In this document: positions 60,042-64,000 of the stretch, one piece after another | How the letters are laid out: each line of letters opens with the position of its first letter | Position numbering within the stretch: the first letter of the stretch is position 1 | Source: an uncultured Butyrivibrio sp. | GTDB lineage: Bacteria; Bacillota; Clostridia; Lachnospirales; Lachnospiraceae | Direction: 5' to 3' | Assembly (NCBI GenBank): GCA_945928575.1 | Contig: CAMENP010000010.1 | Location: forward strand, 23,041-87,040 | DNA length: 64,000 bases | Position numbers and translations under genes: made by a program | The notes under the pieces: model-generated | What the model was told of the DNA's origin: nothing | Databases searched by the model: none | Seen by the model: only the letters and a program-made list of their open reading frames with translations

Positions 60042-62303
60042 ATGAATGATAAGCCGGTAGATAATAAAAATAATAATTATTCAAAACAACGGCTGCCGTT
60101 ATTGATATTGATATTTGTATTTATAGTAATATCGGGTATTTTGATATTTTTGAAAATTTATGAGTCATATATCAAGGAGATACTGTATGCCGAAAGACTG
60201 AGCCAGATGGAAAATGTCACAAACCAGTTGTTTGCAGGACTGGAAGATGTGGTTGCCAACCAATGGGAGCGCGTTGACAGTCAATGCAGCAGATTACAGA
60301 ACAATGGAATCAAAACCGGGAATGATCTTATCGAATTTATGACGGAACAGGAACGAGTGGATGGTCTTGGCGAAAAAAGCCAGAATATAATTGCTGTGGA
60401 TAGTATCGGAAGGTATTATTATAAGAGCGGTCTTAAAGGCAATTTAAAGGAAATGGATTATCTGGATAACGGATATGACAGAATTAATTTTGTGACAAAT
60501 ACGATGACGACAAACCTTACAGAAATGGTTTTCCTTAAGAAATTGCGAAATCCTATAGATATAAACAGCAACGGCAGAAAAATAAGTATCATTTATTATG
60601 GCGTGACACGTGACATGAAAGAATTTAATCCTTACTTTGAATGCTCCGCATATGGTGGAAATAATACGGTCTATGTGCTGAACGGCGACGGAATTAAATT
60701 GTTCAACAGCCGGAGTAAAGAACTAATACACGGATATAATACATATTCGGTATTAAAAAAGATGGATTATCTGCATGGCAGTTCGTTTGAAGAGGCAAAG
60801 GAAAATATGCAGAAAGATGGCGTATCATACTCAAATGCGGTTCTTGATGGAACAGAGTATTATTATTCAATGTATCGTATGAAAAGTGCGGAATGGACAT
60901 TGCTTTTTCTTGTCCCTTCATCGTGCGTTGCTCAAAATACGGTAAGGCTTGTGGATATTACGGTGCGTATTGTATTGATATTTGCAGTTTCTCTGCTTAT
61001 AATATGTTCGGTGGTCTTAGTTGCAATATTACGAAATAAACAAAAAGCTGTGCTTGATGCGGAACGAAGAAATAACAGTAAACTTGCCGGGATAAATGCA
61101 GAACTGTCAAAGGCAGTTTACGCGGCTGAAACGGCCTTTAAAACAGCGCAATCGGCCAGCCGTGCCAAGGGAGAATTCCTGGCTAATATGTCTCACGATA
61201 TCAGGACATCTATGAATGCGGTTATAGGAATGACTGAGTTAATTGAACGTGAAGCAGATTCACCGGAGAAAGTCAGAGAATATATCGGCAATGTCAGAAA
61301 ATCAAGCCGAAACCTGCTGACACTTGTTAACGAAATTCTGGATATGAGTAAAATAGAAAGTGGCAAAATAGAAATGAACATTGCCGAATTCAATATTGCA
61401 GAGCTTATTGACAGGATTGATAATGACTTCCGACCACAGGCTGAAGCCAAAAAGCAGGATTTTGCTGTAATAATGCACCGGATAAACCACCAATGGCTTT
61501 ATGGTGATGAAATGAGAATAATGCAGATCCTTAATAATCTGCTTTCAAATGCCCTGAAATACACACCTGATGGCGGAAAAATCAGACTTGAAATCAGTGA
61601 AGACCGTATAACCCCGGGAAACTATGCACATATATCATTTATAGTAACAGATAACGGTATTGGAATGAGTGCGGAATTTCTTGAAAGGATATATGAAGTT
61701 TTTTCAAGGGAAGAGCGCACGACGGTAAATGCTGTTGAAGGAACGGGACTCGGAATGTCAATTGTTAAGAATCTGGTTGACCTTATGGGCGGAAATATAA
61801 GTGTGGATAGCATACAAGGCAAAGGAAGCAGTTTTGAGGTCGCCCTTGATTTGAAAATATCCCAGAAGTCAGAGCAGAGTATTACTGATACAGACGAAAA
61901 TATCTGTATTGATATGCGGCTCGACGGCATAAAATTTCTGTGTGCCGAAGATAATACAATGAATGCAGACCTTCTGAAAGAATTTATCAACATAACCGGC
62001 GGAAACTGCGTAATGTGCGGAAACGGTCGTATTGCATATGAAAAATTTATACACTCAAAACCAGGAGAATTTGATATAATACTGATGGATGTTCAGATGC
62101 CTGAGATGAATGGTTATGAAGCTTCTATGGCAATCAGGCAAAGCAGCCATCCGATGGCAAAGACAATTCCTATTATAGCAATGACGGCCAATGCATTTTC
62201 GGAAGATGTGCGTAACTCAATAGCAGCAGGAATGAATGCACATATATCTAAGCCGATGGATTTGCAGATTCTTATAAAAACGGTTCATGATATGCTTCAT
62301 TGA
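60042..62303 (+). CDS. Hybrid sensor histidine kinase with receiver domain
   Basis: The 753-residue protein has membrane segments near residues 17-37 and 308-332 around an extracellular sensor of about 270 residues, probably dCache-like. A short helical linker replaces a clear HAMP domain. The HisKA helix contains SHDIRTSMNAVIGM with the phospho-accepting His385; the ATPase domain has NLLSNALKYTPDGG, DNGIGMS and GTGLGMSIVKNLVDLMGG. The C-terminal receiver (about 634-750) has AEDN, the phospho-acceptor Asp683 in LMDVQMPEMNGYE and SKPMD. The usual Pro after HDIRT is Ser390. No output regulator is adjacent, so the phosphate must go to a distant partner or an Hpt protein. Confidence 0.93.
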   Translation: MNDKPVDNKNNNYSKQRLPLLILIFVFIVISGILIFLKIYESYIKEILYAERLSQMENVTNQLFAGLEDVVANQWERVDSQCSRLQNNGIKTGNDLIEFMTEQERVDGLGEKSQNIIAVDSIGRYYYKSGLKGNLKEMDYLDNGYDRINFVTNTMTTNLTEMVFLKKLRNPIDINSNGRKISIIYYGVTRDMKEFNPYFECSAYGGNNTVYVLNGDGIKLFNSRSKELIHGYNTYSVLKKMDYLHGSSFEEAKENMQKDGVSYSNAVLDGTEYYYSMYRMKSAEWTLLFLVPSSCVAQNTVRLVDITVRIVLIFAVSLLIICSVVLVAILRNKQKAVLDAERRNNSKLAGINAELSKAVYAAETAFKTAQSASRAKGEFLANMSHDIRTSMNAVIGMTELIEREADSPEKVREYIGNVRKSSRNLLTLVNEILDMSKIESGKIEMNIAEFNIAELIDRIDNDFRPQAEAKKQDFAVIMHRINHQWLYGDEMRIMQILNNLLSNALKYTPDGGKIRLEISEDRITPGNYAHISFIVTDNGIGMSAEFLERIYEVFSREERTTVNAVEGTGLGMSIVKNLVDLMGGNISVDSIQGKGSSFEVALDLKISQKSEQSITDTDENICIDMRLDGIKFLCAEDNTMNADLLKEFINITGGNCVMCGNGRIAYEKFIHSKPGEFDIILMDVQMPEMNGYEASMAIRQSSHPMAKTIPIIAMTANAFSEDVRNSIAAGMNAHISKPMDLQILIKTVHDMLH

Positions 62304-62324
62304 TTTGACACTCTCAAAAAGATA

Positions 62325-62355
62325 TTGACTTAAAGTTAACTTTAAGGGCTATGAT
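62325..62355 (+). promoter_or_regulatory. MerR-type promoter with AdhR/NmlR-like operator
   Basis: TTGACT (62325-62330) and TATGAT (62350-62355) are separated by 19 bases, the over-long spacing used by MerR-family activators. A perfect palindrome CTTAAAG-TTAA-CTTTAAG (62329-62346) fills the spacer. This is identical to the CTTAAAG-N4-CTTTAAG operator known for the Bacillus aldehyde-stress regulator AdhR. It stands 36 bases before the truncated aldo/keto reductase. No merR gene is in the window. Confidence 0.85.
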
Positions 62356-62391
62356 ATACACATAATAACAGAAAAAAGGAGAACTGATATT

Positions 62392-62571
62392 ATGTATGAT
62401 AACAGAATTGAATTAAATAACGGAGTCCGCATACCGCAGTTAGGCCTCGGAACATGGTTTATAGATGATGCGGATGTACCGGCGGCAATTAAGGCAGCGG
62501 CAGACATAGGATACAGACATTTCGATACGGCGCAGGCATACGGCAACGAAGTGATATGCTGTGAACTGTAG
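62392..62571 (+). pseudogene. Truncated aldo/keto reductase (N-terminal 59 codons)
   Basis: The frame begins [20 protein letters not shown] and continues TWFIDDAD and [14 protein letters not shown], the NADPH-barrel start of the aldo/keto reductase family (with the catalytic Asp and Tyr in DTAQAYGNE). After GNE the expected sequence stops and the frame ends in VICCEL and TAG at 62569-62571. The other 200 or more residues, including the catalytic Lys and His, are missing. AAAAGGAG precedes the ATG and the MerR-type promoter is intact, so a short useless product may still be induced. The break coincides with the start of transposon-related DNA. Confidence 0.88.
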
Positions 62572-62739
62572 ATGTCAGATATCCTCGCAAATGTTGTTAA
62601 TTTAGCGAATTTCTACATCTGCTAATACACAACATAGGCGGCTGGCTCATTTGTGGTGAATGAAAGTGCAGATGTTGTAGAAAAGAAGGTGATGATTTTT
62701 TCTTACCTGTATATCATAACACAAAGGAGGCGATTGCGT
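62572..62739 (+). other. Non-coding junction between broken reductase and tnpV
   Basis: About 170 bases with no credible gene. TCTACATCTGC (62612-62622) and GCAGATGTTGTAGA (62668-62681) form an imperfect inverted repeat 45 bases apart, which could be a hairpin in the tnpV leader or part of an element end. AAAGGAGG just before 62740 is the tnpV ribosome binding site. I see no clear terminal repeat or target duplication. Confidence 0.5.
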
Positions 62740-63093
62740 ATGGAATTAACATATCATTGGAAAGGTGACTATCTGATACCAGATGTTTCATTAGATGATG
62801 GCAGTAGTTATAATATTGGTAAATATGGCAGAATGCGTCAGAAATATTTATGTGAAAATTACCCATCAGAATATCTCCATCTGGTTATTACTGAAAAATT
62901 ATGGAAACAGCTCGAAGATCTTGAGGAAGAATGTCATGAAATGTTGGACCGGCTTATGGAACAGATGGCGAAGAGGGAAGGATTAACTGAGCATATGAAA
63001 TCTACAGACCAGCTTGGATGGATACGGAAAATGAATAGCATTCAGAGCTGGGCAGAAGAAATTGTGATTCATGAGTTGATATATACAAATTAA
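62740..63093 (+). CDS. tnpV: TnpV-like transposon-encoded protein
   Basis: The 117-residue protein starts MELTYHWKGDYLIPDVSLDD and has YNIGKYGRMRQKYLCENYPSEY, LEEECHEMLDRLMEQMAKREGLTE and the closing MNSIQSWAEEIVIHELIYTN (each a family mark of TnpV, seen in Tn4451-type mobilisable elements of clostridia). Its role in transposition is not established. ATG 62740 lies behind AAAGGAGG; the upstream frame extension (to 62653) is unlikely. No resolvase (TnpX) is in the window, so this is either the tip of an element that extends out of view or a remnant. Confidence 0.85.
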   Translation: MELTYHWKGDYLIPDVSLDDGSSYNIGKYGRMRQKYLCENYPSEYLHLVITEKLWKQLEDLEEECHEMLDRLMEQMAKREGLTEHMKSTDQLGWIRKMNSIQSWAEEIVIHELIYTN

Positions 63094-63094
63094 A

Positions 63095-63139
63095 AATACA
63101 GCAGGAGGTCTATATATACAGATTTCCTGCTGTTGTATT
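63095..63139 (-). terminator. Terminator hairpin of the reverse-strand nuclease gene
   Basis: AATACAGCAGGA (63095-63106) pairs with TCCTGCTGTTGTATT (63125-63139) apart from two extra bases. On the reverse strand the stem is followed by a T run (ATTTTTAA), placing the terminator 37 bases after the nuclease stop. It may also end tnpV transcripts, but there is no T run on that side. Confidence 0.65.
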
Positions 63140-63176
63140 ATATGGGTGTTTGGATATTACTTAAAAAAGCAACATA

Positions 63177-64000
63177 TTAGTCTTTCAACTCTCGTTCTAT
63201 CTCTTCAATAGTAGGCATTGAACTTTTATAGTCATCAGGAATCAGATTATTAAGTTCATATTCGGAAATTCCAACAGGAACATTCACTGCACTGGTAGCA
63301 TATTGAGCCAGAACATTATCTTTTGTTTTGCATATAAGTAAGCCAATTGTAGGATTATCATTATCTGTTCGCAGTATACCGTCTGTTGCTGCAATGTAAG
63401 TTCCTAATTGTCCCATATCTCTGGGATCAAATGCCCTTGTCTTGATTTCAATTACAACATAACAATGTTTTTGTATGTTGTAGAACAGCATATCAATAAA
63501 TTGTTAAGTATCTCCGACAACAAGCCGGTATTCTCTACCGACAAAAGCAAATCCACGTCCTAATTCAAGAAGGAATCTCTGGATATTATCCATGAGTGCA
63601 TCTTTCAATTCTTTTTCATCATACCCTTCTCTGAGAGTAAGAAAATCAAAATTATATGGGTCTTTTGTGATTTCTCTGGCAAGATCGCTGCCAATATCAG
63701 GAAGCAGCTTTTCAAAATTTGTAATGGCTTTGCCTTCTCTTTCATACAAGTTTGTATCGAGAAAGTTTAAAAGGACGGCTCTTGACCAGTTGTTTTCATA
63801 TGTCTTTTTAACAAAAAACAAAGCCTTATCCAAATTCCCCTTACATTTATTAATTATCTGAATATGATGTCCCCACGGAATCATAAAAATACAATCATCA
63901 ACAGCTTGTTGACATATTCGTGTTTTTGAATCGTCAACAAGTTGTTGACGATTTGAATTGCTGTATAAATCGTAAAAATATTTCATATATTTTAAATTAG
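63177..64000 (-). pseudogene. PDDEXK nuclease of the YhcG (DUF1016) family, interrupted by a stop codon and cut by the window edge
   Basis: The reverse strand reads through from the window edge (no stop before 64000) to 63177, but TAA at 63506-63504 divides it in frame. The upstream part has IPWGHHIQIINKCKGNLDKAL, ENNWSRAVLLNFLDTNLYER and FLLELGRGFAFVGREYRLVVGDT; the downstream part continues QFIDMLFYNIQKHCYVVIEIKT, with the nuclease ExK, and ends SSMPTIEEIEREL. Together they match the C-terminal two thirds of YhcG proteins. One base change would turn TAA back to a sense codon (GAA or CAA). The family is common near mobile elements and restriction systems. Confidence 0.85.

Overview
The window looks like a chromosomal segment of a low-to-moderate GC, Gram-positive anaerobe of the Clostridia, most likely the family Lachnospiraceae. 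The evidence is the gene order (pyrH-frr-uppS-cdsA-dxr-rseP-ispG-polC; rpmB-Asp23-DAK2 kinase-recG; rny after recA-recX), strong AGGAGG ribosome binding sites with short gaps or ATGA/TAATG overlaps, a PolC-type replicase, the RecU resolvase, a Gram-positive LexA box before recA, and sporulation-type genes (ytfJ/gerW family, ylbJ). The genus is not decided by the sequence.

Layout. 1-1049 (minus): 5' end of a MacB/FtsX-like ABC exporter cut by the window edge. 1240-13923: polysaccharide deacetylase and bactofilin, then a housekeeping run for UMP kinase, ribosome recycling, undecaprenyl and phospholipid precursors, the MEP isoprenoid enzymes Dxr and IspG, the RseP protease and DNA polymerase PolC. 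13984-15032: a small lipoprotein and an HD hydrolase. 15089-15569: tRNA-Glu(CUC) with its own promoter and terminator, then three 63-bp tandem repeats. 15570-18278: a large secreted leucine-rich repeat/Fn3 protein. 18282-20931 (minus): metNIQ methionine transporter. 21073-26910: SOS-controlled recA-recX, rny, a small membrane protein, rimO and pgsA. 26924-32799: cinA, lysA, two unrecognised genes, a DUF2953 protein, a GerW-family protein and a tiny membrane protein. 32846-38618: rpmB, Asp23, fatty-acid-kinase-like protein, recG, a phosphatase and rsmD. 38655-48230: a coiled-coil protein, ylbJ (minus), pepD, a small alarmone synthetase, three rRNA-modification-type enzymes, HAD and SDR enzymes, and recU.

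48227-58153 is a histidine operon (hisZ-hisG-hisD-hisB-hisA::hisI). HisA and HisI are fused into one protein, hisF/H/E/C are absent from the window, and the run continues without a visible break into RNase G, an arabinofuranosidase, a DUF6171 protein, an acyl-ACP thioesterase and a MATE exporter. 58178-62303 holds a two-gene sensory unit: a lipoprotein joining a sugar-type solute-binding domain to a 5'-nucleotidase C-terminal-like domain, followed by a hybrid histidine kinase.

62325-64000 is accessory and broken. It has an intact MerR-type promoter carrying an AdhR-like operator, an aldo/keto reductase truncated after 59 codons, a transposon-derived TnpV gene, and a YhcG-type PDDEXK nuclease gene with an in-frame stop codon that runs off the window. 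The less ordinary items are the HisA-HisI fusion, the binding-protein/kinase pair, the 63-bp repeat array, and the MerR promoter next to the transposon junction. All function calls rest on reading motifs by eye; no database search was run.
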